This document shows positions 34,126-43,534 of a DNA stretch of 64,000 nucleotides, piece by piece. The stretch lies in the NCBI GenBank assembly GCA_001899685.1, contig MKWG01000024.1:62001-126000 (forward strand). Reading direction: 5' to 3'. This stretch comes from Sphingobacteriales bacterium 44-15 (GTDB taxonomy: Bacteria; Bacteroidota; Bacteroidia; Chitinophagales; Chitinophagaceae). Under the pieces are notes generated by a model that saw nothing but the letters and a program-made list of their open reading frames with translations, was not told the origin of the DNA and made no database searches. The position numbers and the translations under genes were made by a program. How positions within the stretch are numbered: position 1 is the first letter of the stretch; each line of letters begins with the position of its first letter.

Positions 34126-36831
34126 ATGACAGCAGAACATCAGCGTCTTGCGGTAAATGTATCAAGAAAAATACCTCTCGAACAATGGGGTCCGTATTTA
34201 AGCGAAAGACAATGGGGAACGGTTCGTGAAGATTACAGTGAGAACGGGGATGCCTGGAATTATTTTCCTTTTAAAGATGCACACAGCCGCGCCTATCGCT
34301 GGGGGGAAGACGGACTTGCAGGTATTTGTGATTTTTTCGGCAATCTCTGCTTTGCCATTGCGCTCTGGAATGGCAAAGACAAAATATTAAAGGAACGATT
34401 GTTCGGGCTGGGCAACGGGGAAGGTAATCACGGCGAAGATGTAAAAGAATTATATCATCACCTGGATAATATACCTACTCATTATTACATGGAATACCTC
34501 TATAAGTATCCGCAGCAGGCATTTCCTTATGAAAAGCTTTTGGAACAAAACCGCCTGCGCTCACGGCAGGAACCTGAATATGAAATACTTGATACAGGCA
34601 TATTTGATGATAATGAGTATTTTGATGTGCTTGTGACTTACGCAAAGCAGGGACCCCAGGATATCGTCATTAAAATTACTGTTCATAACTACGGGGCTAA
34701 AGCCGCTCCCATAACGGTGCTGCCTACCCTCTGGTTTTATAACAGGTGGAGCTATGTAGGCGCCGATAAAAAACCGGAGATCAGCTATCTTAACAGGAAC
34801 GCAGTTAAAGCTACCCATCACAGGCTGGGCATCTATTATCTTTATTTTCAAAAGCCGGACGATAGCTTTTTTACGGAAAACGAGACCAATACGGAAAAGA
34901 TCGGCGGCATACCTAATCCAACTCCTTTTGTAAAAGATGCCTTTCATGAGGCTGTTATACACGGGAAGAATGTACAGGCGCTCCGCGATAAAAGATCCGG
35001 CACTAAGTTTTCGCCGGTGTACAAAATAAAAATCCCTGCAGGCGCATCAAAAACGATTTATTGCAGGCTGAGCAATAAGCTTACTGACACTCCTTTTGCA
35101 AATGATTTTGAAAAAATATTTGCCACCCGAAAAAAAGAAGCTGACGATTTTTATGAGGCTATATTGCCCCGCGGGCTTGATGAAGATATGGCCAGGATAC
35201 AGCGGCAGGCGCTCGCCGGGTTGTTGTGGAGCAAACAGTATTATCATTTTGATGTGGAAAGATGGCTCACTACCAGCGACGGGATAAGTCCTGTGAGCTC
35301 AGGAAAGCTGCATGGGCGCAACCATGACTGGAAGCACCTGAAGAACCAGGATATTATTGCCATGCCCGATAAGTGGGAGTATCCCTGGTATGCTGCCTGG
35401 GACCTCGCGTTTCATTGTATTTCAATGGCAGTAGCAGATCCTTGTTTTGCAAAGCACCAGTTGCTGCTCATTATGCGGGAATGGTATATGAAGCCGGACG
35501 GACAACTCCCGGCGTATGAATGGAATTTTGGTGATGTAAATCCACCCGTGCAGGCATGGGCTGCATTGCAGGTATATTATATTGAGAAAAAAAGAGAAGG
35601 CAGGGGTGATATTCTTTTCCTGAAAAAAATTTTTCAGAAGCTGCTCATCAACTTCACATGGTGGATGAACCGTAAAGATGTAAAAGGGAATAATCTCTTT
35701 GAAGGCGGCTTCCTCGGCCTTGATAATATCGGCGTATTTAACCGCAGCTCAAGCCTGGGCAGCGATATGCACCTGGAGCAGGCAGACGGCACCAGCTGGA
35801 TGGCAATGTATGCTTTGAACATGATGGATATGGCGCTTGAAATAGCGATCCATGATAAAGCGTTTGAGGATACTGCCACAAAGTTCTTTGAACAGTTTGT
35901 GCTCATTGCAGAAGCGCTGAATATACTCGGGCTGTGGAATGAAGAAGATAAATTCTTTTATGATACCCTTTCTATTGCGGGGTCTTCACCGCTGCAGTTG
36001 CGTATACAGTCTATTGTAGGATTAACAACACTTTTTGCCGTTTCTAATATCGAGAAAAAAGCGGTGAGCAAGCTTGAGGATTTTAAAAAGCGGATGAAAT
36101 GGTTTGAGAACTACAGGAAAAAAAATATGCTGTTTTGGCCCAATGAAGAGGACAGCGATGGCGAAACTATGTTGTTATCCATGCTTCCTAAAGACAGGCT
36201 GGTGTATTTGCTGGAAAGGCTGCTTAACGAGAATGAATTCCTTTCCGAAGGCGGGATACGCGCCCTTTCAAAATATTATGAGGAGAATCCTTATGCGGTA
36301 ACTATAAACGGTGTTTCTTATACGGCTCAGTATGATCCGGGAGATTCCACATCAGACTTCTACGGCGGCAATTCCAACTGGCGGGGACCGGTATGGATGC
36401 CTATTAATTATCTTATTATCCAGTCCATCAGGAAATACGGCGCATTCTATGGTGATAACCTGAAAATAGAATGTCCTACCGGTTCGGGGAATGTAATGAC
36501 ACTGAGCGAGGTTGCCGACGAATTGACCAGGCGCGTGATAAGCCTGTTCGAAAAAGACAGCAAAGGCGGCCGCAAGTTATTCGGGGAATACAACAGGTTT
36601 TATAAAAGACCGGAAAATGAGCATCTCGTTTTATTTTATGAATATTTCCACGGTGACAGCGGCCGTGGTCTTGGCGCCGGTCATCAAACCGGCTGGACAT
36701 CTCTCGTTGCCGAGCTGATCAATGAATTGCATCATCGCAACGGTAAGACCGATCTTGCTTCAGAAGCGGCAACTGCTGAAAAGCTTGCAAAGAAAAAGGA
36801 ACCCGCGGGAGCGAAAAAAGACAATCAGTGA
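34126..36831 (+). CDS. GH63/MGH1-like glucosidase
   Basis: A 901-residue cytosolic-looking (no signal peptide) protein of the mannosylglycerate hydrolase/GH63 type with an (alpha/alpha)6 barrel. Markers: WGPYLSERQWGTVREDYS at the N-terminus; catalytic-region stretches WEYPWYAAWDLAFHCI, GDVNPPVQAWAAL, EQADGTSWMAMYALNM and GGNSNWRGPVWMPINYL; and GAGHQTGWTSLVAE near the end. Bacterial relatives hydrolyse alpha-glucosides such as mannosylglycerate or small alpha-linked sugars. The Lys/Ala-rich tail is low complexity. It stands alone. Confidence 0.9.
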   Translation: MTAEHQRLAVNVSRKIPLEQWGPYLSERQWGTVREDYSENGDAWNYFPFKDAHSRAYRWGEDGLAGICDFFGNLCFAIALWNGKDKILKERLFGLGNGEGNHGEDVKELYHHLDNIPTHYYMEYLYKYPQQAFPYEKLLEQNRLRSRQEPEYEILDTGIFDDNEYFDVLVTYAKQGPQDIVIKITVHNYGAKAAPITVLPTLWFYNRWSYVGADKKPEISYLNRNAVKATHHRLGIYYLYFQKPDDSFFTENETNTEKIGGIPNPTPFVKDAFHEAVIHGKNVQALRDKRSGTKFSPVYKIKIPAGASKTIYCRLSNKLTDTPFANDFEKIFATRKKEADDFYEAILPRGLDEDMARIQRQALAGLLWSKQYYHFDVERWLTTSDGISPVSSGKLHGRNHDWKHLKNQDIIAMPDKWEYPWYAAWDLAFHCISMAVADPCFAKHQLLLIMREWYMKPDGQLPAYEWNFGDVNPPVQAWAALQVYYIEKKREGRGDILFLKKIFQKLLINFTWWMNRKDVKGNNLFEGGFLGLDNIGVFNRSSSLGSDMHLEQADGTSWMAMYALNMMDMALEIAIHDKAFEDTATKFFEQFVLIAEALNILGLWNEEDKFFYDTLSIAGSSPLQLRIQSIVGLTTLFAVSNIEKKAVSKLEDFKKRMKWFENYRKKNMLFWPNEEDSDGETMLLSMLPKDRLVYLLERLLNENEFLSEGGIRALSKYYEENPYAVTINGVSYTAQYDPGDSTSDFYGGNSNWRGPVWMPINYLIIQSIRKYGAFYGDNLKIECPTGSGNVMTLSEVADELTRRVISLFEKDSKGGRKLFGEYNRFYKRPENEHLVLFYEYFHGDSGRGLGAGHQTGWTSLVAELINELHHRNGKTDLASEAATAEKLAKKKEPAGAKKDNQ

Positions 36832-36841
36832 CGGCAAAAGC

Positions 36842-36872
36842 TTTGCAGGCTTCGGCTTAACCAGTACCTTTG
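36842..36872 (+). promoter_or_regulatory. Consensus promoter of lysS
   Basis: TTTG (36842-36845), 19-bp spacer, TACCTTTG (36865-36872); leader of about 20 nt to the ATG at 36899. Confidence 0.7.
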
Positions 36873-36898
36873 CCCCACTTTTTTAATAAGTAAGAGCA

Positions 36899-38449
36899 AT
36901 GACGACACAACAATTGTCTGAACAGGAAATCATACGCAGGGAAAAAAGAACAGAGCTTGAGAAGCTGGGTATTAACCCCTATCCGCCTGAAGCTTTCCCG
37001 GTTACGCATACTGCAGCCTATATAAAGAGCAATTTTTCAGAAGAGACTAAAGAAGCGTTCAGCCAGGTGAGCTTTGCGGGCCGCATTATGAGTATACGCG
37101 ACATGGGTAAAGCATCCTTTGCTGTGCTCCAGGATCATACCGGAAGGATCCAGATATATGTTAAGCGCGATGATATCTGCCCCGGTGAAGACAAAACGCT
37201 GTATAATACTGTCTGGAAAAAATTGCTTGATATCGGAGATATCATTGGTGTAAAAGGTTTCGTGTTCACAACTAAAACCGGAGAGATCTCGATTCATGTA
37301 ACCGCTCTTACCATACTTTCCAAATCACTGAAGCCGCTGCCTGTTGTGAAGGAAGCTGAAGGGCAAAGCTTTGATGCAGTTACCGATCCCGAATTCAGGT
37401 ACCGGCAGCGCTATGCAGACCTTGTTATTAATCCCCAACTGAAAGACACTTTTATCAAGCGCACGGTAATGGTCAATACCATCCGTGAGTTCCTTAACGG
37501 GCATGGCGCTCTGGAGGTAGATACTCCCGTATTGCAAAGCATTCCCGGCGGAGCTGCAGCAAGACCTTTCATCACACATCATAATGCACTTGATATACCT
37601 CTCTACCTGCGCATCGCAAATGAGCTTTACCTTAAAAGACTGATCGTTGGCGGCTTTCACTGGGTATACGAGTTCAGCAGGAATTTTCGCAATGAAGGAA
37701 TGGACCGTACCCACAACCCGGAATTTACCATTCTTGAATTTTATGTTGCCTACCAGGATTATTTCTGGATGATGAATACTACAGAGAATCTCCTTGAGCA
37801 GGTGGCCATGGCCTTGCACAATACTACAGATGTGCAGGTAGGGGATAAAACGATCAGCTTCAAAGCGCCTTTCAAACGTATATCCATATTTGATGCTATT
37901 AAAGAACATACCGGCACTGATATAAGCGGTATGAGTGAAGAGGATCTGAGGCAATTCTGCAGGGAGCAGCACATTGAAACAAAGCCCAATATGGGAAGAG
38001 GTAAGCTGATTGATGAGATCTTCGGAGAAAAATGTGAGCATCATTATATACAACCTACTTTTATTATTGACTATCCTGTTGAAATGAGCCCGCTTACCAA
38101 AAGGCACAGAACCAAGCCGGGGCTGGTAGAAAGATTTGAGCTGATGATCAACGGCAAGGAAATAGCTAACGCCTACTCCGAGCTTAACGATCCTGTAGAC
38201 CAGCGGGAACGTTTTGAAGAACAGGTAAAGCTTATGGAGCGCGGCGATGATGAAGCCATGTTCATAGATTATGATTTTCTCCGGGCGCTGGAATATGGAA
38301 TGCCCCCTACGGCTGGGATAGGCATTGGAATAGATCGCTTATGCATGTTGCTGACCAACCAGGCTTCTATACAGGATGTGCTGTTCTTCCCGCAGATGCG
38401 CCCCGAGAAGAAAGAGACGCAAACCGCTACACCCGGGGAGCAGCAGTAG
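36899..38449 (+). CDS. lysS: Lysyl-tRNA synthetase (class II)
   Basis: Charges tRNA-Lys. The 516-residue protein has the N-terminal OB-fold anticodon domain (about 70-155, [19 protein letters not shown]), class II motif 1 ([16 protein letters not shown]), motif 2 ([20 protein letters not shown]) and motif 3 ([15 protein letters not shown]). The C-terminal tail after PQMRPEKK is short. An independent consensus promoter precedes it. Confidence 0.98.
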   Translation: MTTQQLSEQEIIRREKRTELEKLGINPYPPEAFPVTHTAAYIKSNFSEETKEAFSQVSFAGRIMSIRDMGKASFAVLQDHTGRIQIYVKRDDICPGEDKTLYNTVWKKLLDIGDIIGVKGFVFTTKTGEISIHVTALTILSKSLKPLPVVKEAEGQSFDAVTDPEFRYRQRYADLVINPQLKDTFIKRTVMVNTIREFLNGHGALEVDTPVLQSIPGGAAARPFITHHNALDIPLYLRIANELYLKRLIVGGFHWVYEFSRNFRNEGMDRTHNPEFTILEFYVAYQDYFWMMNTTENLLEQVAMALHNTTDVQVGDKTISFKAPFKRISIFDAIKEHTGTDISGMSEEDLRQFCREQHIETKPNMGRGKLIDEIFGEKCEHHYIQPTFIIDYPVEMSPLTKRHRTKPGLVERFELMINGKEIANAYSELNDPVDQRERFEEQVKLMERGDDEAMFIDYDFLRALEYGMPPTAGIGIGIDRLCMLLTNQASIQDVLFFPQMRPEKKETQTATPGEQQ

Positions 38450-38454
38450 AAAAA

Positions 38455-38516
38455 ATTGCCGGTAAATGAAATGATTACAGTGATGATGAGAATTGAAGCA
38501 TGATTTTTCCGGCAAT
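38455..38516. terminator. Possible weak terminator between lysS and lpxD-like gene
   Basis: ATTGCCGG (38455-38462) can pair with CCGGCAAT (38509-38516), with a 46-nt loop and A-rich/T-rich flanks. The loop is long, so this is tentative. Confidence 0.35.
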
Positions 38517-38522
38517 GTTCTC

Positions 38523-39467
38523 TCAGGATTCCATTACTTTCTTCCAAAGCTCGGGAATACGTTTTACCCATACCAGCTCTCTCCGCTTCAATGAGGCATT
38601 TTCTGCAGGAGTTCCAAAATAAGTATTATTGCCTGCCAGCGAGCCCGGTACCCCGCTTTGCGCCAGCACAGTTACATTATTGCCGATGGTTAATGTTTTA
38701 CTTACACCTACCTGTCCCCAGAGCGTTACTCCATTACCGATCTCTACACCACCTGCAATACCAACCTGCGCAGCGATCAGGCAATTTTTCCCGATAACCG
38801 TATCGTGACCAATATGCACCATGTTGTCAAGCTTTGTTCCCGTCCCGATAATGGTATCATGCGTTACCCCTCTGTCTATAGTGCAGCCTGCACCGATCTC
38901 CACCTCATTTTCAATAATCACCCTTCCGCAGCTTTCCATTTTCCTGAACCATACCTCACGTGTTTTTTTGCTGTTGTAATAAAAAGCGTCTGACCCGATC
39001 ACTGTTCCTGCCTGGATGATAACATTATCACCGATGATGCAATGATCAAGAATGGTAACGTTCGGATGTATAAAGCAATTCTTACCAATGCTTACATGAT
39101 TCCCGATAACAGCTCCCGGACCTGTTACAGAACCTTCCCCGATAGTTGCAGTATCACTTATGCTTTTAACAAGCGTTTCATAAGGTCTGAAATGCTTTAC
39201 TATAGTAAGATAGGCATTGAAGGGCTCTTCAACAATCAATAAGGTTTTGCCTTCGGGAAACGGTGTTTCCGCATTTATTATTATAGACGTAGCCGACGAA
39301 TGAATGCAGGTATTATAGTACTTGGGATGATCTACAAATACAACATCGCCGGGCTCTACCCGGTGAATTTCATTTATGCCGTTAATAAATCCATTGGCAT
39401 TGCCAACCAGGCGTGCGCCGATCAGATCAGCAAGCCATTGAACAGCAACCGGAGAAGGAAATTTCAT
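38523..39467 (-). CDS. LpxD-like UDP-3-O-acyl-glucosamine N-acyltransferase
   Basis: A 314-residue left-handed beta-helix acyltransferase for lipid A-type acylation. The N-terminal uridine-binding domain (about 1-100, IHRVEPGDVVFVDHPKYY) is followed by hexapeptide repeats (about 105-275, such as IGNHVSIGKNCFIHPNVTIL). The catalytic His is probably in VHIGHDTVIG. Bacteroidota often carry two lpxD-like genes, so this could be the second paralogue acting on a related amino sugar. A consensus promoter (TTTG-N20-TACTTTTG, 39513-39482) drives it on the minus strand. Confidence 0.88.
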   Translation of the reverse strand: MKFPSPVAVQWLADLIGARLVGNANGFINGINEIHRVEPGDVVFVDHPKYYNTCIHSSATSIIINAETPFPEGKTLLIVEEPFNAYLTIVKHFRPYETLVKSISDTATIGEGSVTGPGAVIGNHVSIGKNCFIHPNVTILDHCIIGDNVIIQAGTVIGSDAFYYNSKKTREVWFRKMESCGRVIIENEVEIGAGCTIDRGVTHDTIIGTGTKLDNMVHIGHDTVIGKNCLIAAQVGIAGGVEIGNGVTLWGQVGVSKTLTIGNNVTVLAQSGVPGSLAGNNTYFGTPAENASLKRRELVWVKRIPELWKKVMES

Positions 39468-39481
39468 GAGAAAAGTTTTGG

Positions 39482-39513
39482 CAAAAGTAAACCAGCGCTT
39501 ACAACTTCACAAA
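39482..39513 (-). promoter_or_regulatory. Consensus promoter of the lpxD-like gene
   Basis: Minus-strand TTTG (39513-39510), 20-bp spacer, TACTTTTG (39489-39482), 14 nt before the ATG at 39467. Confidence 0.7.
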
Positions 39514-39639
39514 ATGTTGAAGTATTCAACCTTGATAAAACCATTCCCAAAAATGCAAACACCGTTTCATTTTTTAAAGCAACCCTGATATCCACAGAGC
39601 GGCTATTAAAAATGTGCATAAAATTTATCTGATTTTTTT

Positions 39640-39745
39640 TCTTGATAGGGAAAATTATTTTTAATATTGTGTCGGGAATTTATTTCCCGGTACTTAATAA
39701 CCCATCCATATAATAAAGCCCCCGTTCCAACGGGGGCTTTTTATT
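39640..39745 (+). ncRNA. Candidate small RNA or attenuator leader ending in a strong terminator
   Basis: Two hairpins in a row: TCGGGAAT/ATTTCCCGG (about 39673-39690) and a 12-bp GC-rich stem (39715-39726 with 39729-39740) followed by TTTTTATTTT. No plus-strand gene lies upstream to need this terminator, and the rluE ATG is only about 10 nt after the stem. A TAATATTG sequence near 39663 is one mismatch from a -7 box. It is either a short RNA of about 75-80 nt or a leader that controls rluE by attenuation. Confidence 0.4.
39715..39745 (+). terminator. Strong intrinsic terminator just before rluE
   Basis: AAAGCCCCCGTT pairs with AACGGGGGCTTT (12 bp, 2-nt nominal loop), then a T-rich run. It is the most stable-looking hairpin in the window and ends 5 nt before the rluE start codon. 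Confidence 0.85.
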
Positions 39746-39749
39746 TTGA

Positions 39750-40340
39750 ATGCATTACGATTATCACATTGTCTACAAGCCTTACATGGTGCTGTCGCAG
39801 TTTACTTCTGCGGATGACAAACAGTGCCTGAAAGACTTTTTTACGGTAAAGAAAAATGTATATCCGGTAGGCCGTCTTGATTATGATAGCGAAGGATTGC
39901 TTATTCTTACCAATGATACTTCGCTCAATCATAAGTTGCTTCATCCCGGCTTTTTGCACCGCAGAACTTACCTGGCGCAGGTGGAGGGCGCAATTACAGG
40001 CGCTGCGCTCAGTACCCTTCAGCAGGGTGTGACGATCACTGTAAATGGAAGCGCCTACCATACTGCGCCATGTAGCGCTGCCCTTCTTTCGGAACAGCCG
40101 GAAGTTCCTCAACGCAACCCGCCGATCCGTTACAGGAAAAATATTCCCGTGTCCTGGGTGAAGATCACGTTGACGGAAGGTAAGAACCGCCAGGTGAGAA
40201 AGATGTTTGCCGCAGTTGGCTTTCCTGTTTTGAGATTGATCAGGTATGCTATTGAAAATATTACCCTTGGCGATATGCAGCCCGGAGATATCAAAACCCT
40301 CCCGGTTAATACAATCAATAAACAACTCTTCGGAAAATAA
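39750..40340 (+). CDS. rluE: 23S rRNA pseudouridine synthase, RluE-like
   Basis: A 196-residue RsuA-family pseudouridine synthase without an S4 domain, as in RluE, which modifies U2457 of E. coli 23S rRNA. The catalytic Asp44 is in VGRLDYDSEGLLILTND; YKPYMVLSQFTS at the N-terminus matches the RluE pattern, and WVKITLTEGKNRQVRKMF is the family's motif III. Start 39750 is supported by this N-terminal match, which places a terminator hairpin in the immediate 5' region. Confidence 0.92.
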   Translation: MHYDYHIVYKPYMVLSQFTSADDKQCLKDFFTVKKNVYPVGRLDYDSEGLLILTNDTSLNHKLLHPGFLHRRTYLAQVEGAITGAALSTLQQGVTITVNGSAYHTAPCSAALLSEQPEVPQRNPPIRYRKNIPVSWVKITLTEGKNRQVRKMFAAVGFPVLRLIRYAIENITLGDMQPGDIKTLPVNTINKQLFGK

Positions 40341-40369
40341 GTTACCTTGCTGCATAAACAGGAACAGAT

Positions 40370-41245
40370 ATGCTGAAATCAATGACCGGTTTTGGACGGG
40401 CAGAGCAAGTTATAGGGAAAAAGACTTTCCTGGTAGAGATTAAATCGCTGAACGGGAAACAGTTTGAGATCTTGCTTAAGCTACCTTCTCTTTTAAAGGC
40501 ATACGAATTTGATATCAGGAACTTGCTTTCGGAAAAATTACTTCGCGGGAGCATAGATTGTACCATTACATTGAAGCAAAACGGGGCGGCTAAGCCGGTG
40601 GTCATTAACACGGAGCTTGCGAAATCCTATTACCGGCAATTGGCGGAGCTTGCCGAAAGTCTTCAGTTGGATACCAGCTCGATATTGAGCTCATTACTTA
40701 AATTACCCGAAGTAGTCGTTCCCTCCACGGAAATAATGGAAGAGGAAGAATGGAAAGCGTTCAGGTCAGTCGTTGATGAAGCCATTGCCAATATTAATAC
40801 ACACAGGATGAACGAAGGCGCTGTGCTCGAAAGGGACCTTACACAACGGATTGACAATATCAGGGAGCAGCAGGAAAAAGTAATTGCCCTGGAGCCGCTT
40901 CGCCAGCAGAAGATAAGAGAGGGGCTGGTAAAGCTTATGGAAGAACATGTAGGCAAGGATAATTTTGACAGTAACCGCCTGGAGCAGGAAATGATCTACT
41001 ACATCGAAAAGATTGATATAAGCGAAGAGCAGGTACGCTTAAAAAACCACTGCGACTATTTCAAATCCCTGCTCCGGGAAGAGGGAGACGCTAAAGGAAA
41101 AAAATTATCGTTTATTTTGCAGGAAATAGGAAGGGAGATCAATACCACAGGAGCAAAAGCTTATGACGCTTCCATTCAAAAATCTGTAGTACTGATGAAA
41201 GATGAGCTGGAAAAAGCAAAGGAGCAGGTACTAAATGTTTTGTAA
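40370..41245 (+). CDS. yicC: YicC/YloC family endoribonuclease
   Basis: A 291-residue cytosolic protein. MLKSMTGFGRAE at the N-terminus and LSFILQEIGREINTTGAKAYDA near the C-terminus are the two family signatures (YicC_N and DUF1732). Members are endoribonucleases that help degrade small RNAs. It starts 30 bp after rluE; gldH follows 17 bp after its stop, so rluE-yicC-gldH-kinase-regulator may be one operon. (In many bacteria yicC instead precedes gmk, which here lies elsewhere.). Confidence 0.95.
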   Translation: MLKSMTGFGRAEQVIGKKTFLVEIKSLNGKQFEILLKLPSLLKAYEFDIRNLLSEKLLRGSIDCTITLKQNGAAKPVVINTELAKSYYRQLAELAESLQLDTSSILSSLLKLPEVVVPSTEIMEEEEWKAFRSVVDEAIANINTHRMNEGAVLERDLTQRIDNIREQQEKVIALEPLRQQKIREGLVKLMEEHVGKDNFDSNRLEQEMIYYIEKIDISEEQVRLKNHCDYFKSLLREEGDAKGKKLSFILQEIGREINTTGAKAYDASIQKSVVLMKDELEKAKEQVLNVL

Positions 41246-41261
41246 GTAAAAAATCAATCAC

Positions 41262-41747
41262 TTGAAAAAAGGGATCAGTCTGTTTACTGCATGTATTGTT
41301 TCTTCGCTGCTATTCTTACTGGGCTCGTGTAAAACTGCCGATACATTTGAGAGAAACATTACTATTCCCTCCCATGAATGGGACAGGGCGTTCAGGCCGG
41401 AGATCTCGTTTGACATCACAGATACAGCCTCTTTATACAATATTTATATCACACTCCGGCACACCCATGCTTACAGGTATAGCAATATCTGGCTGAATGT
41501 GCAGTTTCAGCTCCCCGGCGATACATTGAACAGCCAGAGAGTAAATCTGCTGCTGGCTACCAATGAAAAGGGATGGCTGGGTACCGGCATGGATGATATC
41601 TGGGAATTGAGGCAACTGATCACTCCGCAACCTTTCCGCTTTAACAGGCGGGGTAAAGCTACTTTTACGCTTGAGCAGATCATGAGGGACAATCCATTGC
41701 CGGATATATTAAATGCAGGGATACGTGTGGAAAAAGTAATACGCTGA
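41262..41747 (+). CDS. gldH: Gliding motility lipoprotein GldH
   Basis: A 161-residue lipoprotein needed for gliding and type IX secretion. The lipobox LLGSC gives acylated Cys23; FERNITIPSHEWDRAFRPEISFDI and RHTHAYRYSNIWLNV are typical of GldH. The start codon is TTG, because no ATG is available before the signal peptide. The stop TGA shares its last A with the ATG of the kinase gene, giving strict translational coupling. Confidence 0.9.
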   Translation: MKKGISLFTACIVSSLLFLLGSCKTADTFERNITIPSHEWDRAFRPEISFDITDTASLYNIYITLRHTHAYRYSNIWLNVQFQLPGDTLNSQRVNLLLATNEKGWLGTGMDDIWELRQLITPQPFRFNRRGKATFTLEQIMRDNPLPDILNAGIRVEKVIR

Positions 41748-42733
41748 TGACCAGCTTATACAAAAGAAAGCGGCTTACGGTTATTACCATTGTATATTGG
41801 TTCCTGCTCTCTTATATTGTTACCGCGCTCATATTCTGGTTCCTTTCTTTAATGAAGCAAAACGACCAGATGGCAGAATACAGGCTGCTGCAATTAAAAA
41901 AGGATGACCCGGATTATCTTACCAAAGTTGCGGAAATCGAAGCCGAGCAAAAAGGCAAAGTGTTTCAGTATATCGGGGAAGGTTCCACTTTTATGCTTCT
42001 GATACTCGTAGGCGCCGTGTTCGTATACAGGGCTACCCGCAAACAGATCAGGCTGAATGATCAGCAGCAGAATTTTATGATGGCCATTACCCACGAGTTG
42101 AAAACGCCTATTGCCATTGTCAAACTCAATCTTGAAACCATTCAGAAAAGAAAGCTGGATGAGGAGCAGGAGAAAAAGCTGGTTGTAAAAGCGATCGGCG
42201 AAACAAACAGGCTGAATGATCTGTGCACCAATATTCTTCTCGCTTCGCAGATTGACGCCGGCAGCTACAGGTTGCAAAAAGAAGCATTAAACCTGAATGA
42301 GCTGGTATACGAAAGCGCTCAGTATTTTAAATCCGGGTTTGCAAGGCTGCAACTGGAAGCACTGCCGGAAGAAGCGGTATATATAAAAGGAGACCCGCTT
42401 TTGCTGCAGCTTGCTCTCAATAATCTCATTGATAATGCGATCAAATATTCCGGTAAGGAGAAGATGGTATTGGTGCAGCTCTCCGGGGAAAAGACGGATG
42501 CAATAATAAAAGTAAAAGATCAGGGCGAAGGCATTACCAACAGTGAGAAAGCAAGGGTATTTGAAAAGTTTTACCGCAAAGGGAGCGAAAACACACGCAA
42601 TACCAAGGGAACAGGATTGGGCTTATACCTGACTAAAAAGATCATTAAAGATCATGGCGGCAGCATCTGGGTGGAGGATAATGCCCCTTCGGGTTGTATT
42701 TTTGTGGTTAAGTTGCGAACAATGACAGCGTAA
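41747..42733 (+). CDS. Sensor histidine kinase
   Basis: A 328-residue inner-membrane kinase. Two transmembrane helices (about 13-35 and 80-95) bound a short periplasmic loop (about 45 residues), so sensing may be membrane- or interface-based. There is no clear HAMP domain. HisKA contains His116 in FMMAITHELKTP; the ATPase domain has the N box LALNNLIDNAIKYS, G1 DQGEGI and G2 GTGLGLYLTKKI. It is coupled to gldH (1-nt overlap) and to the response regulator 6 bp downstream. Confidence 0.95.
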   Translation: MTSLYKRKRLTVITIVYWFLLSYIVTALIFWFLSLMKQNDQMAEYRLLQLKKDDPDYLTKVAEIEAEQKGKVFQYIGEGSTFMLLILVGAVFVYRATRKQIRLNDQQQNFMMAITHELKTPIAIVKLNLETIQKRKLDEEQEKKLVVKAIGETNRLNDLCTNILLASQIDAGSYRLQKEALNLNELVYESAQYFKSGFARLQLEALPEEAVYIKGDPLLLQLALNNLIDNAIKYSGKEKMVLVQLSGEKTDAIIKVKDQGEGITNSEKARVFEKFYRKGSENTRNTKGTGLGLYLTKKIIKDHGGSIWVEDNAPSGCIFVVKLRTMTA

Positions 42734-42739
42734 AGCGTT

Positions 42740-43450
42740 ATGGAAAAATCTATTAACCAGGGATATATATTATTGGTAGAAGACGAAGAAAATCTTCAGG
42801 AAGCATTAAAGCTGAACCTGGAACTGGAAGGGTATGAAGTAACCAGTGCAGGCGATGGCGCCGAAGCGCTCAAAAGGATCAATGAAGAATATTTCGACCT
42901 GATCATTCTTGATGTGATGCTTCCCGAAATTGACGGCATCGGTGTAGCCGAAAATGTCAGGCTGAAGAATAATGATGTTCCTATTTTAATGGTAAGCGCC
43001 AAAAGCAGCACTGCCGACAGGGTGCTTGGCCTGAAAAAGGGAGCGGATGATTATATCACCAAGCCTTTCAACCTTGAAGAGCTGTTGCTGCGTGTGCAGA
43101 AGCTGATCAACAAAAATAAAAAGCTGCAGGAAAAAGAGACGGTAGAAGAGCGTTACCATTTCGGCAATAACATTATAGACTTCAAGGCCCAGTCTGCTGC
43201 CAATTTCAGAGGTGAAGTGATCGCATTGAGCAAAAAGGAAGGCATGCTTTTAAAGCTGCTTATCGAGAACAAAAATGATGTGGTGCCCCGCGAAAAGATA
43301 TTACAGGCAGTATGGGGGTATAACGTATACCCCACCACCCGCACCGTAGACAATTTTATATTGAATTTCAGGAAATACTTTGAGCTGGATAGCCGTAATC
43401 CCAAATATTTTCATTCCATCAGAGGTGTAGGATATAAGTTTATGGTTTAA
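42740..43450 (+). CDS. OmpR/PhoB-family response regulator
   Basis: A 236-residue transcription factor. The receiver domain (about 8-125) has the acidic pocket VEDEEN, phospho-acceptor Asp58 in LIILDVMLPEIDG, and the conserved Lys in LMVSAKSS. The C-terminal winged helix (about 140-235, REKILQAVWGYNVYPTTRTVDNFILNFRKYF) is OmpR type. Cognate partner of the preceding kinase; targets unknown. Confidence 0.96.
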   Translation: MEKSINQGYILLVEDEENLQEALKLNLELEGYEVTSAGDGAEALKRINEEYFDLIILDVMLPEIDGIGVAENVRLKNNDVPILMVSAKSSTADRVLGLKKGADDYITKPFNLEELLLRVQKLINKNKKLQEKETVEERYHFGNNIIDFKAQSAANFRGEVIALSKKEGMLLKLLIENKNDVVPREKILQAVWGYNVYPTTRTVDNFILNFRKYFELDSRNPKYFHSIRGVGYKFMV

Positions 43451-43534
43451 GAAAATGTTGCGGGAGCTGTCCTCTTCCGCCGGCCTGTCGCGGACTTTGG
43501 CTGCAGTGCTGCATAAACCTGTAAAATGCATGCT

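Noticed and set aside
37325-38107. 260-residue open frame on the minus strand inside lysS
   Set aside because: Antisense to strongly conserved class II synthetase motifs.
39741-40382. 213-residue minus-strand frame across rluE
   Set aside because: Covers the whole of rluE antisense and runs over the terminator hairpin; no motif or start signal.
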